In this document: piece by piece, positions 52,237-60,733 of the stretch
How positions within the stretch are numbered: the first letter of the stretch is position 1
How the letters are laid out: each line of letters starts with the position of its first letter
DNA from: UBA4971 sp029551185
GTDB lineage: Bacteria; Bacillota; SHA-98; UBA4971
NCBI GenBank assembly: GCA_035593725.1
Contig: DAOSZN010000003.1
Span: 71,301-135,300 of the forward strand
Length of the DNA stretch: 64,000 nucleotides
Direction of reading: 5' to 3'
The notes under the pieces: model-generated
What the model was told of the DNA's origin: nothing
Seen by the model: the letters and a program-made list of their open reading frames with translations, nothing else
Databases searched by the model: none
Program-made: the position numbers and the translations under genes

Positions 52237-52358
52237 TCGAGGTTTGAAACTGCACTACAGGGCTACATGATTCCGGTGACAAGGGCATAACACTCAGCAC
52301 GCGTATTAAAAGTCTATGCTAACGACAGACCATAGTAAAATATGTCATCTTATCGAGG

Positions 52359-52397
52359 GTAGGGGCTTTTGTAAAAGGAGAAGCCTCTACTTTGTTT
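52359..52397 (+). terminator. Terminator after barrel cassette 1
   Basis: GTAGGGGCTT (52359-52368) pairs with AAGCCTCTAC (52381-52390), with one G-T pair, and is followed by TTTGTTT. It lies 120 bases after the stop of cassette 1. Confidence 0.75.
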
Positions 52398-52475
52398 CAT
52401 AGAGCAAATCCTCGAAGTCCGTTCCTTAAGAAACCTGAATAATTCAGCCAATCTGAACCTGATAGGGCTTTCTCT

Positions 52476-52493
52476 ATCATCCCTCGGGATGAT
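52476..52493. repeat. Palindromic element, copy 2
   Basis: ATCATCCC-TC-GGGATGAT is a perfect 8-bp-arm palindrome. An outer stem TAGGGCT (52463-52469) with AGCCCTA (52510-52516) encloses it, so the transcript could form a larger branched structure. Confidence 0.7.
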
Positions 52494-52543
52494 TGTGCGG
52501 CCAGGAGATAGCCCTAAGTAGCAAAGGGTTCTTTCGATTTAAT

Positions 52544-52561
52544 ATCATCCCCGGGGACGAT
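52544..52561. repeat. Palindromic element, copy 3
   Basis: ATCATCCCC and GGGGACGAT pair with one mismatch; the flanks AAT- and -TGACC match copies 1 and 4. It lies about 122 bases before the start of cassette 2, nearly the same distance as copy 1 from cassette 1. No gene lies in 52237-52683. Confidence 0.65.
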
Positions 52562-52669
52562 TGACCCAAGTAGGCTGACACTGCATTCTTGTTTTGTAAG
52601 GGTAAGTATCCAAAATTGCAAGTTTACCACTTGTCTATTGTCTTATTTAAGACCTCAGAAAGATATTTT

Positions 52670-52755
52670 AAGGAGGTAGTATCATGAAAAAGACATTGGG
52701 GATTGTGTTGTTGGTGTTAGCTCTTGGTCTCGTTTCAGTGCCGGCTTTCGCGCAA
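52670..52755 (+). repeat. 86-bp direct repeat, copy B (5' end of cassette 2)
   Basis: Identical to 50981-51066, covering the ribosome binding site and signal peptide. Confidence 0.95.
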
Positions 52756-53997
52756 AAGGTTGAACTTAACCTAAATTACTGGTACGCAGGCGTAGGAGGA
52801 GCGGATCTGTGGGTTGGGGACTATCAAATAGCTGACGAAGAGTATTTTGGATATACCATTTATGGATCCTCCGATCTTCAGCTGACTTATGTTCCAGAAG
52901 ATGCTTACGTTTTTAGTAAGGAGAAACTCGTCCTGCAACCAGGGATCGGAGGAAGCTTCATTCTGTCAGGATCGTATTTCCTGTCTCCTTCCGCTTCGGT
53001 GGGTATCTCATACTGGGGTCTTAGTCGCGCTGACACAGTGGGTGTGGAGTTCATAGATAAGCATGATGATGAGCTCATAGAAGATGATGAAGGATGGTAC
53101 TGGTTAGATAGGCACTACCTGCTGACAATGCCCTGGTGGGAGAGACCGTGGGAGTTTTACTCTGACCGTAGCCTATGGACAGGCGATTGGTATTTTGACG
53201 GTAAAGGCGTGCTTGCTGCAGAAGGGAATCTCTCTATGTCGGCTCTTGACATCGTCGGCACAAAGACTCTGGCAGGATCCGGTTGGGAGTTATGTCTTTC
53301 AGGTGGAGTACGCAGAGCGGTCCTTAGTCAGAATCAATTAACCGAATTGGAGCTTTCCGGGGGGGTCTTCGACGAAGAAATTGGCGATATTGAATATGTC
53401 CATGACTACGAATACTACGACTACTACGGATGGCATTATTCCTCCTCTGAAAAATGGAACCTTGATTTGGATAGTAAGCTTAACATAACCGCGATAGGTC
53501 CACAAGTCGGTATTGAGGGTAAGTATGTGTTAGCAGATAAGCTCATATTGAAGGCCTGCGCAAAAGCAGGGATTCTCTTCGGCACTGCAACGTCAGATGC
53601 CATCTGGTCAGTGGATCATTGGTATTATGAAGAAGCAGCCGAGCAGAATAATGGCTTAATTCCTGCGCAAGTAGAGGGGGACGTCTACGAGTGGGTTCTT
53701 GATGAAACCGCGAATATATCCTATACAGCCACAGATTCTGTCCAAATCAGCACATATGACTTAAGTGCGTCTCTGGACTACCGGATCGCAGAACAATGGT
53801 CGGTAGAGGTAGGGTACTACGCGTCGCTTTGGAAGGAAGTTCCTTCTTTGCACTTCTTCAAGTACGACGCAGAAGAAACCTATCCCTGCGACAACCCGAT
53901 TTATTACTGTGACTGTAAGAGAGGGACCTGGGAGCAGCCGGAGGCAAGGGATATTATTGTAAGCGGCTTGACTCTTGGGGTAAACTTTAAGTTTTAG
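52684..53997 (+). CDS. Putative outer membrane beta-barrel protein, cassette 2
   Basis: The 437-residue protein is a paralogue of cassette 1. The signal peptide and last strands are identical, the framework strands are similar (SASVGISYWGLSRADTVG, KLNITAIGPQVGIEGKY), and the loops are unlike, here very rich in Tyr, Trp, Asp and Glu. It ends in NFKF, an outer-membrane C-terminal signature. Identical ends with variable loops suggest surface exposure and either recent duplication with diversifying change or gene conversion. Confidence 0.8.
   Translation: MKKTLGIVLLVLALGLVSVPAFAQKVELNLNYWYAGVGGADLWVGDYQIADEEYFGYTIYGSSDLQLTYVPEDAYVFSKEKLVLQPGIGGSFILSGSYFLSPSASVGISYWGLSRADTVGVEFIDKHDDELIEDDEGWYWLDRHYLLTMPWWERPWEFYSDRSLWTGDWYFDGKGVLAAEGNLSMSALDIVGTKTLAGSGWELCLSGGVRRAVLSQNQLTELELSGGVFDEEIGDIEYVHDYEYYDYYGWHYSSSEKWNLDLDSKLNITAIGPQVGIEGKYVLADKLILKACAKAGILFGTATSDAIWSVDHWYYEEAAEQNNGLIPAQVEGDVYEWVLDETANISYTATDSVQISTYDLSASLDYRIAEQWSVEVGYYASLWKEVPSLHFFKYDAEETYPCDNPIYYCDCKRGTWEQPEARDIIVSGLTLGVNFKF
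53933..53995 (+). repeat. 63-bp direct repeat, copy B (3' end of cassette 2)
   Basis: Identical to 52172-52234. Confidence 0.93.
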
Positions 53998-54115
53998 TTA
54001 AGATTTGGCACGACCTTACCGGGAGACATAGTCCTCCAAAAGTGATGTAGCGCTTCATTAGGAGCGCGCACTGAAAACCCTTGTTGGGAATGGGCTGCTG
54101 TAAGAAATCTCACTG

Positions 54116-54153
54116 ATGGTAAGGGCCTCACTAAAACGTGAGGCTCTTACCAT
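54116..54153 (+). terminator. Strong hairpin after barrel cassette 2
   Basis: ATGGTAAGGGCCTCAC (54116-54131) pairs with GTGAGGCTCTTACCAT (54138-54153) across a six-base loop, with one mismatch. No T tract follows, so it may be a weak terminator or a 3' stabiliser. Confidence 0.6.
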
Positions 54154-54262
54154 ATGAATTGGGCGAGGGATATCCGAGCATTATGTGTGGCAATCTTCTG
54201 ATTCCTTCCTTGATTGGCAGGGCATGCGAGCCGAAAGTTGATCCGGGGAATATAGCTTGCTT

Positions 54263-54634
54263 CTACTCTGCATCAAAGCGGCGTTCCAAAATATCCTTGA
54301 TTTTATGCTCAAGTTCTTCCAAATCAAGCCCGGCTTCGTCCTTGATGCTTTTTCTAAGCATTGGGCCTACCTGTTGAATGTCATCGAAAAGATCCTGAAG
54401 GAGTTCGAAAGCAGCTGTGGCTTCCACCACTTCTCTGGAAGTCTTGACCATGCTTGCCAGGATTGAGTTTTCAGTTCGTGAGGCAATAAGGGGGTGGGGA
54501 AGCTGGTCAATGTACACCCTGGTGCGACGACCTGGCCCTCGGTCAGTCTCTATGGGGTCAAGCGCGATGATCTTGTCTGAACGTACGTACTTGCCATAGC
54601 CCAGAGGAATAATAGCCTGTTCCCTGATTTCCAT
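54263..54634 (-). CDS. RemA/DUF370-like putative DNA-binding regulator with C-terminal extension
   Basis: The first 75 of 123 residues follow the RemA/DUF370 pattern: LGYGKYVRSDKIIALDP, GRRTRVYID, then IASRTENSILASM. RemA is a small DNA-binding activator of matrix and osmoprotection genes in Bacillus. RemA itself is under 90 residues; the extra 45 residues here (TAAFELLQDLFDDIQQVG) are acidic and helical with no family I recognise. The gene is divergent from the holin-like gene. Confidence 0.55.
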   Translation of the reverse strand: MEIREQAIIPLGYGKYVRSDKIIALDPIETDRGPGRRTRVYIDQLPHPLIASRTENSILASMVKTSREVVEATAAFELLQDLFDDIQQVGPMLRKSIKDEAGLDLEELEHKIKDILERRFDAE

Positions 54635-54845
54635 TTGAGTTCACGTCCTTCAGTGTTTTGCAATTAGTGTCCCCGGCAAGGGACAATTCAAGTTTATATA
54701 TAATCTTCTTCACTAAGCGGTAATTTGCCTCTATATGGAGAGAATTATCATTAAATCAGGCATTTTCATAGCAGGATTTTACATATATGTCAACTAATAG
54801 ATATAGGAAACTTATTCCAAAAACCATAGGAGGAGAGAAAAAAGG

Positions 54846-55277
54846 ATGACTTTAAGCGCTTTCGCTCTCGAGCTTGTTGAAATCCTGCTCCCGGTAATCG
54901 CTCTTTTTCTGGTAGCCTTAATTGGGTACGGAGTTGCGTTACTGAGGAAGAAGATTGAGGGGATTGATAATGAAATAGCAAGGCAATCACTATCCACTGC
55001 CCTGACTGAGGCGGAGTCAGTGGGAATTGACGCGGTCCGTGCTACCAATCAGGTGCTTGTAAATGAGCTGCGGGCGAAATCTGAAGACGGCAAACTGACT
55101 GAAGATGAAGCGAAGGAGGCTATGGGAGTCGCCAAGGACTATTTTCTAGGGCATATTACATCCGGCAGCCTCGAAATCCTTGAAGCTTCACTCGGACCGG
55201 TCCAAGAATGGCTTGAGGGGTTCATTGAGGCTAAACTCTCCGCTGAGAAGCGAGGTCTGATATCGCCTGTACATTAA
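54846..55277 (+). CDS. LL-H family holin-like protein
   Basis: The 143-residue protein has one strong N-terminal membrane segment (LLPVIALFLVALIGYGVALL) followed by a long amphipathic helix with AESVGIDAVRATNQVLVNEL and GKLTEDEAKEAMGVAKDYFL, matching the layout of phage LL-H-type holins. There is no endolysin, tail or other phage gene nearby, so it is either a domesticated holin or a membrane-anchored helical protein of other function. GGAGGAG precedes the ATG. Confidence 0.6.
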   Translation: MTLSAFALELVEILLPVIALFLVALIGYGVALLRKKIEGIDNEIARQSLSTALTEAESVGIDAVRATNQVLVNELRAKSEDGKLTEDEAKEAMGVAKDYFLGHITSGSLEILEASLGPVQEWLEGFIEAKLSAEKRGLISPVH

Positions 55278-55461
55278 TTTATGACGCCATAATGCCGTTA
55301 TTGGGACATATTCCCCCATGGGATCACCCCGGTCCTGTAATATCGCACTACCACGATATCAACAAGTCATAATTGTATATCTATTAGCAGGAATTTACTA
55401 AAAGATACAGAATAGAGAAAAGCAATGCAATATCCTGAGTCTGAAAAAAGGAGGGTTCTAG

Positions 55462-56607
55462 ATGGTTTCACGTCGTCGGATAATTTCTCTGTTGATCTGC
55501 CTAACCATGGTAAGCCTTGTGGGAGTAGCAACAGCCCAGACGCCTACTGAGGTAAGAATCGGTGTGTATGAACCGATGACAGGGGCTATGGCCGCAGGAG
55601 GCCAAATGACGTATGAAGGGATAGAACTCGCGCATGAACAGAAGCCCGAAGTCTTAGGGCTGCCGGTCAGACTCATTCTGGTTGACAATCGATCTGACAA
55701 AGTTGAAGCGGCTACTGCTGTTACCCGGCTTGTTCAGAAAGACAAGGTCCATGCAATTATCGGAAGCTACGGAAGCGCTTTGTCGATGTCAGGAGGACCG
55801 GTAGCGCAGGCCGCAAAAGTCCCGGTTATGGGATGCTCCCCAACAAATCCCTTGGTTACGCTGGGAAATGATTACTACTTCCGTGCCTGCTTCATCGACC
55901 CGTTCCAGGGCCGAGTCATGGCGCAGTTTGCCTTTGATAAACTCGGCGCCAAGACTGCGGCAATCATCCAGGACGTAGCTCAGGACTACTCAGTAGGCTT
56001 GGCAAATTTCTTCAGGGAGGCGTTTATCGAGTTAACCGGGAACCCCAAAGCTATTGTAGGCTTTACATCATATCAGACCGGTGACCGGGATTTCACTGCA
56101 CAGCTTACATATATCGCTAATGCCAAACCTGACGTAGTATTCGCTCCGGGATACTATGCAGACGCAGCAGTACTCGTTACACAAGCGCGCTCACTGGGAT
56201 TGAAGATGCCTTTCCTCGGAGGAGACACTTTCGAAGCTCCGGAGTTCATTGAGATTGGCGGAAAAGACGTGGAGGGAGTATACTTCAGCACTCACTATAG
56301 CGCTGACGCTCCTATAACCCCTGCGTCTGAGGAGTTCGTAGCTCTTTACAAATCCAAATTCAACAAGCCTCCGAACACGTTTGCCGCTTTAGGTTACGAC
56401 TGCTACATGCTGGTACTGGACGCAATTGAGAGAGCAGGTGTAGTCGATCCTGTGGCGATCAGGGACGCAATGGCTAAAACCAAAGATTTCGTGGGAGCTA
56501 CCGGAATTATTACCTTAGACGCCAATGGCGATGCCACCAAGAGCGCAGTTGTGCTTCAGGTGAAAGACGGAGTATTTAAGCTGGTTGACGTTGTTCACCC
56601 ACGCTGA
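55462..56607 (+). CDS. livK: Branched-chain amino acid-type ABC substrate-binding protein
   Basis: The 381-residue protein has a signal peptide (ISLLICLTMVSLVGVATA) and the Peripla_BP_6 fold: VRIGVYEPMTGAMAAGGQ, HAIIGSYGSALSMSGGPVAQ and GFTSYQTGDRDFTAQL. It captures the ligand for the LivHMGF complex downstream. Family members bind branched-chain amino acids, urea, amides or aromatic acids, so the ligand is open. AAGGAGGG precedes the ATG. Confidence 0.92.
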   Translation: MVSRRRIISLLICLTMVSLVGVATAQTPTEVRIGVYEPMTGAMAAGGQMTYEGIELAHEQKPEVLGLPVRLILVDNRSDKVEAATAVTRLVQKDKVHAIIGSYGSALSMSGGPVAQAAKVPVMGCSPTNPLVTLGNDYYFRACFIDPFQGRVMAQFAFDKLGAKTAAIIQDVAQDYSVGLANFFREAFIELTGNPKAIVGFTSYQTGDRDFTAQLTYIANAKPDVVFAPGYYADAAVLVTQARSLGLKMPFLGGDTFEAPEFIEIGGKDVEGVYFSTHYSADAPITPASEEFVALYKSKFNKPPNTFAALGYDCYMLVLDAIERAGVVDPVAIRDAMAKTKDFVGATGIITLDANGDATKSAVVLQVKDGVFKLVDVVHPR

Positions 56608-56741
56608 TTCATAGTCCGGGAGCGGTTCTCATCCTTACGAGTCATGTTCATAGCCATTGCTTGTAAGGCTCTCCCGGAACGGGATCGCACACCCGGAGAT
56701 AGTAACTACTCTTAAATCGCCATGAATAGAGTTCTCGAGCT

Positions 56742-56765
56742 TCCCTGGGGGCCGGCCCCCAGGGA
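56742..56765. repeat. 24-bp perfect palindrome between livK and livH
   Basis: The half-site TCCCTGGGGGCC (56742-56753) is followed directly by its complement (56754-56765). No T tract follows. Upstream, CCGGGAGC near 56637 and GCTCTCCCGG near 56670 can form a second stem. In mRNA these hairpins could block 3' exonucleases or partly terminate, keeping the binding protein more abundant than the permeases. Confidence 0.6.
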
Positions 56766-56801
56766 GCGACTTGTTCTGTGTCCGACGGGAGGCTGGAGAC
56801 G

Positions 56802-57695
56802 GTGACACTGGAAATATTCCTGCAAAATGTTGCGAACGGGATTACGTTAGGTAGCCTCTATGCTCTCTTAGCCATTGGATATACCATGGTTTATGGCATC
56901 CTAAGACTCATAAACTTCGCCCATGGCGAGATTTTTATGATTAGCACCTACTTCGCTTTTTACGGTATAGCCATTTTTGCTCTTCCTTGGCAAATCTCTT
57001 TTGTCATGGCGATTGCCCTCACTGCTCTACTTGGCGTTGTCATTGAACGAGCAGCCTATAGACCTCTTAGGGACGCACCACGCACATCAGTCTTGATTTC
57101 CGCCATAGGGGTGTCGTTCCTCATGGCCAACCTTGGCCTGGTGATATTCGGTGGCAGGCCGAAGACGTTCTACAGACCTCAGTTGTTTCAGATTCCCATT
57201 CAGTTAGGCAGAATTCGCGTTGTGGCTCTTTTCTTCATAATCCCTGCTTTAACAGTGGTTCTTCTTGTAATACTCAACTACATCGTATACAAAACAAAGA
57301 TAGGCCTTGGCATGCGGGCTGCCCAGTGGGATTTTGATGTGGCACGACTGATGGGTGTTGACGTTGACCGGGCGGTCTCAGTTACTTTCGCCATTGGTTC
57401 GGCGCTTGCAGCTATCGGAGGTATCATGTGGGGGCTTCGATTTGTTGAGATCAATCCTAATATGGGGTTGTTCCCTGGGCTGAAATGTTTCATCGCTGCC
57501 GTATTCGGTGGTATCGGCAATATTGCCGGCGCTGTCTTGGGAGGCTTTCTTCTTGGCTTCGGGGAGATTATGTTAGTGGCTTTCTTGCCGGGTTTGGCAG
57601 GTTATCGTGACGCTTTTGCGTTTATTTTGCTAATTTTGATGCTTCTTGTTAGGCCTACAGGCCTACTTGGTGAGAAGCAAAGGGTGAGAACATGA
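56802..57695 (+). CDS. livH: Branched-chain amino acid-type ABC permease LivH
   Basis: The roughly 297-residue protein has about eight membrane helices, LINFAHGEIFMIS near residue 40 and the EAA-like ALAAIGGIMWGL and GGIGNIAGAVLGGFLLG segments of LivH. It forms one half of the channel. The GTG at 56802 lies nine bases after GGGAGG; the frame also opens at 56778 without a site. It overlaps livM by four bases. Confidence 0.92.
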   Translation: MTLEIFLQNVANGITLGSLYALLAIGYTMVYGILRLINFAHGEIFMISTYFAFYGIAIFALPWQISFVMAIALTALLGVVIERAAYRPLRDAPRTSVLISAIGVSFLMANLGLVIFGGRPKTFYRPQLFQIPIQLGRIRVVALFFIIPALTVVLLVILNYIVYKTKIGLGMRAAQWDFDVARLMGVDVDRAVSVTFAIGSALAAIGGIMWGLRFVEINPNMGLFPGLKCFIAAVFGGIGNIAGAVLGGFLLGFGEIMLVAFLPGLAGYRDAFAFILLILMLLVRPTGLLGEKQRVRT

Positions 57696-58771
57696 TGTCC
57701 GGAAACCGAAGCAATGACTTTGTAAGAAAAGCCGGAATTGCACTTGCGTTGCTTCTCGTGTTTTACTTGTGTATCTACTGGGTGCAGACCGGCTGGGATG
57801 CCTATAAGGTACGTATTTTGAATCTTTCTGCAATTTACATTGGGATCACGCTGGGCCTCAATCTTTGCAATGGGTTTGCAGGCCAATTCTCTCTGGGTAT
57901 TGCAGGTTTCATGGCTGTCGGCGCATATACGACAGCACTGCTCACTATGTCGCCTCAGACAAAAGCCGCCGTATTCTTTATCGATCCCTTGATTTGGCCG
58001 CTGAACTCCATCCAATGGGGGTTTTTGCCTGCTCTCTTAATGGCAGGCCTTGTATCAGGACTTGTAGGATTCGCGGTCGGGGCACCTGCCATACGTTTCC
58101 GCGATGATTACTTAGGTATTACCACGTTAGGATTCGCGGAGATTATCCGTGTGGTATTTACAAACACCAGAAGTATTACCAACGGCGCGCTGGGCCTCAA
58201 GGGGCTTCCTCCCCATACCAATCTCTATTGGAGTTGGACTTTTGCCTTGATCTGCATTTTGCTGATGACAAGACTCACCAACTCCAGTTACGGACGGGCG
58301 CTGAAAGCCATTCGTGACGATGAGGTAGCTGCTGAGGCTATGGGTGTGAATCTCTTCTACCACAAGTGCCTTGCTTTTGTAATATCAGCGATGATGGCAG
58401 GCGTCGGCGGAGGGTTGCTAGGAAACCTTATAACGACTATTGACCCTAATATGTTTCGTTTCCCGTTGACTTTTACAGTGTTAATGATGGCAGTATTAGG
58501 CGGTTTAGGCAGCATTACAGGGAGTGTAATAGCAGCCACCTTAGTGACGGTTGCCATGGAAGTTCTCAGAGCATTGGAGGAACCCAGGGTTATTCTGGGT
58601 GTATTCTTGCCAGGAATTCCCGGGATGCGTATGGTGGTCTTCTCAATTGCCCTTATGGTGGTTATATTGTTTTATCCCAAGGGATTCATGGGAGACAGAG
58701 AATTGAGTCGGGATTCTTTCACAAACCTTGCGGCAAGATTTCGCCGTACATTCTTACATAAGCAGGTGTAA
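57692..58771 (+). CDS. livM: Branched-chain amino acid-type ABC permease LivM
   Basis: The 359-residue protein has about nine membrane helices with NGFAGQFSLGIAGFMAVGAY, RFRDDYLGITTLGFAEI and LGGLGSITGSVIAA, as in LivM. It forms the second half of the channel. ATG overlaps the livH stop. Confidence 0.93.
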   Translation: MMSGNRSNDFVRKAGIALALLLVFYLCIYWVQTGWDAYKVRILNLSAIYIGITLGLNLCNGFAGQFSLGIAGFMAVGAYTTALLTMSPQTKAAVFFIDPLIWPLNSIQWGFLPALLMAGLVSGLVGFAVGAPAIRFRDDYLGITTLGFAEIIRVVFTNTRSITNGALGLKGLPPHTNLYWSWTFALICILLMTRLTNSSYGRALKAIRDDEVAAEAMGVNLFYHKCLAFVISAMMAGVGGGLLGNLITTIDPNMFRFPLTFTVLMMAVLGGLGSITGSVIAATLVTVAMEVLRALEEPRVILGVFLPGIPGMRMVVFSIALMVVILFYPKGFMGDRELSRDSFTNLAARFRRTFLHKQV

Positions 58772-58778
58772 GCGGACT

Positions 58779-59570
58779 ATGTCGAATGCAAATGATTTCG
58801 CGCTTGTCTGCGAGAGTATCGCAATGCAATTCGGAGGCCTTGCAGCTGTCAGCAACTTTGATCTGCTAATTCGCGAAGGGGCGTTATACGGATTGATCGG
58901 CCCGAACGGTGCAGGCAAGACCACGGTGTTTAATGTCATATCCGGGGTCCTAAACCCAACCCGAGGTTCAGTCAAGCTTTTCGGGACAGATATCACGGGA
59001 CTTAATCCTGATGAAATCGCAAGGAGGGGTGTCGCCCGTACTTTCCAGAGCATTAGGCTTTTTCGCAACCTTACAGTTCTGGAAAACGTGCTGGTCGGCC
59101 ATCATCTGAGGCGTGAGGCAACGCTTGGAGAAGCGTTGCTGGCTCTTCCGAGATATAGGAAGGAAGAGCAAGATATGATGAAGACATCCAAGGAGTTGCT
59201 GCAGGACGTAGGTCTGGAGGATGTAGCGCACTACAGGGCCAGTGCGCTTTCCTACGGACAGCAACGTCGTCTTGAAATTGCCCGCGCCCTGGCCACCAAG
59301 CCCAGGGTCCTTCTACTGGATGAGCCGGCAGCAGGCATGAATCCGGCAGAGACTGAACAGCTGATGCAGCTTATCCTTGACGTGCGCGACAGGTTCAATC
59401 TTACTATACTCCTTATTGAACACGAGATGAAGGTAGTGATGAATATCTGTGAACGCATGACTGTACTGGATCACGGCCAGATCATCGCGGAAGGAAGTCC
59501 TTCTGAGATACAATCCAACGAAAGGGTGATCAAGGCCTATCTGGGGGGCGGAGCAATTGCTCGACATTAA
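58779..59570 (+). CDS. livG: Branched-chain amino acid-type ABC ATPase LivG
   Basis: The roughly 263-residue protein has Walker A GPNGAGKTTVFN, signature LSYGQQRRLEIARAL, Walker B VLLLDEPAAGMNP and the LivG-specific ARTFQSIRLFRNLTVLENV. The ATG at 58779 begins seven bases after the livM stop. Confidence 0.94.
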   Translation: MSNANDFALVCESIAMQFGGLAAVSNFDLLIREGALYGLIGPNGAGKTTVFNVISGVLNPTRGSVKLFGTDITGLNPDEIARRGVARTFQSIRLFRNLTVLENVLVGHHLRREATLGEALLALPRYRKEEQDMMKTSKELLQDVGLEDVAHYRASALSYGQQRRLEIARALATKPRVLLLDEPAAGMNPAETEQLMQLILDVRDRFNLTILLIEHEMKVVMNICERMTVLDHGQIIAEGSPSEIQSNERVIKAYLGGGAIARH

Positions 59571-60273
59571 GAATGTTCACGTCTATTATGACGGAATTCA
59601 CGCAATCAAAGGGGTTTCCATGACTGTGCCCCAAGGGGCGTTAGTTACACTTGTAGGCTCCAACGGGGCGGGAAAGACCACTTTGCTAAGGACTATCTGC
59701 GGGTTGAAACGACCTAAAGAAGGACAGATCTTCTTTAAGGATTCCAACCTTCTTGACATGAAAGTCACTGAAATCGTCAAGATGGGTATTAGCATGGTGC
59801 CTGAAGGCAGGCAGATATTCCCTGATCTCACAGTTTTGGAAAACCTTCATTTAGGCGCATATACACGGACAGACATAAATGGGATTAGCCGTGACCTGGA
59901 TTGGGTGTTCAAGCTGTTTCCAAGGTTAAAGGAACGTGCTCGTCAACAAGGAGGGACCCTCTCCGGAGGCGAGCAACAGATGCTGGCCATCGCAAGAGGA
60001 CTTATGTCCAGGCCGGAGCTTCTTCTTATGGATGAACCTTCCCTTGGCCTTGCTCCTATTTTGGTGGAAGAGGTTTTCGGTATCATACAGGAGATCCATT
60101 CTGAAGGCGTTACGCTGCTTTTGATAGAGCAGAATGCTCAGGCTGCTCTTAGCGTCGCTGATTATGGATATGTCATGGAGTCAGGTGCTATCGCCTTGGA
60201 AGGAAAAGGAGAAGACCTCTTGCACGATGAGGCGGTAAAACGCGCCTACCTCGGCGGCGAATCTTTCAAGTAG
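59557..60273 (+). CDS. livF: Branched-chain amino acid-type ABC ATPase LivF
   Basis: The 238-residue protein has Walker A GSNGAGKTTLLRTI, MVPEGRQIFPDLTVLENL, signature LSGGEQQMLAIARGL and Walker B LLLMDEPSLGLAP. The TTG start lies inside the end of livG, so translation is coupled. It completes a five-gene importer. Confidence 0.94.
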   Translation: MLDIKNVHVYYDGIHAIKGVSMTVPQGALVTLVGSNGAGKTTLLRTICGLKRPKEGQIFFKDSNLLDMKVTEIVKMGISMVPEGRQIFPDLTVLENLHLGAYTRTDINGISRDLDWVFKLFPRLKERARQQGGTLSGGEQQMLAIARGLMSRPELLLMDEPSLGLAPILVEEVFGIIQEIHSEGVTLLLIEQNAQAALSVADYGYVMESGAIALEGKGEDLLHDEAVKRAYLGGESFK

Positions 60274-60304
60274 CTGCCCGGCCCGGCAGCTACTTGTTTA
60301 TATT
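60270..60304 (+). terminator. Terminator of the liv operon
   Basis: GTAGCTGCC (60270-60278) and GGCAGCTAC (60285-60293) enclose a six-base GC loop; TTGTTTATATTT follows. The stem includes the livF stop codon. Confidence 0.85.
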
Positions 60305-60564
60305 TCAGGACGACTAGGACAACAGGGAGATGACTCGCCCAACCAATCTTTAGTCTTAGTTGATTGCACATATTCCTTAATGCCGGACTTATATGTTCTG
60401 TCAATGCCTCCCCTACTTCCTCCAGTAAAGGGAACACTATCTCTCGCAGTCTTAACTTGAGCGCGAATCATATTCTTTTCATCATTTTCGTCTCTAAGTA
60501 CCAGGATGATGTCATATTGCTTCAGGGGGAAATCGACCAATGAGACAGTCATATAACGTTTCAT
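60298..60564 (-). pseudogene. Fragment of a restriction endonuclease-like protein
   Basis: An 88-codon frame contains VDFPLKQYDIILVLRD, then IRAQVKTARDSVPFTGGSRG and GIDRTYKSGIKEYVQST. The D...QVKT arrangement and the GG-DRTY segment resemble PD-(D/E)XK type II endonucleases, and a DNA methyltransferase gene lies divergently next to it. The frame is far too short and ends within the liv terminator, so it is probably a truncated remnant. The remaining 60565-60733 bases show nothing else. Confidence 0.4.
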
Positions 60565-60733
60565 TAGAAGGCCGGCAACGATAAGTTCATAGCATATCGA
60601 GACCTTCTAATTATGCAAGGGCTGTTATACAATAAATGAATAACCGTATAAATAGGGACTGTAGGATAATGATGTGTGGATAATCCGTTTGATTCATTGT
60701 CAAGAATATCTTTGGTAACAGCTTCATAATTAG

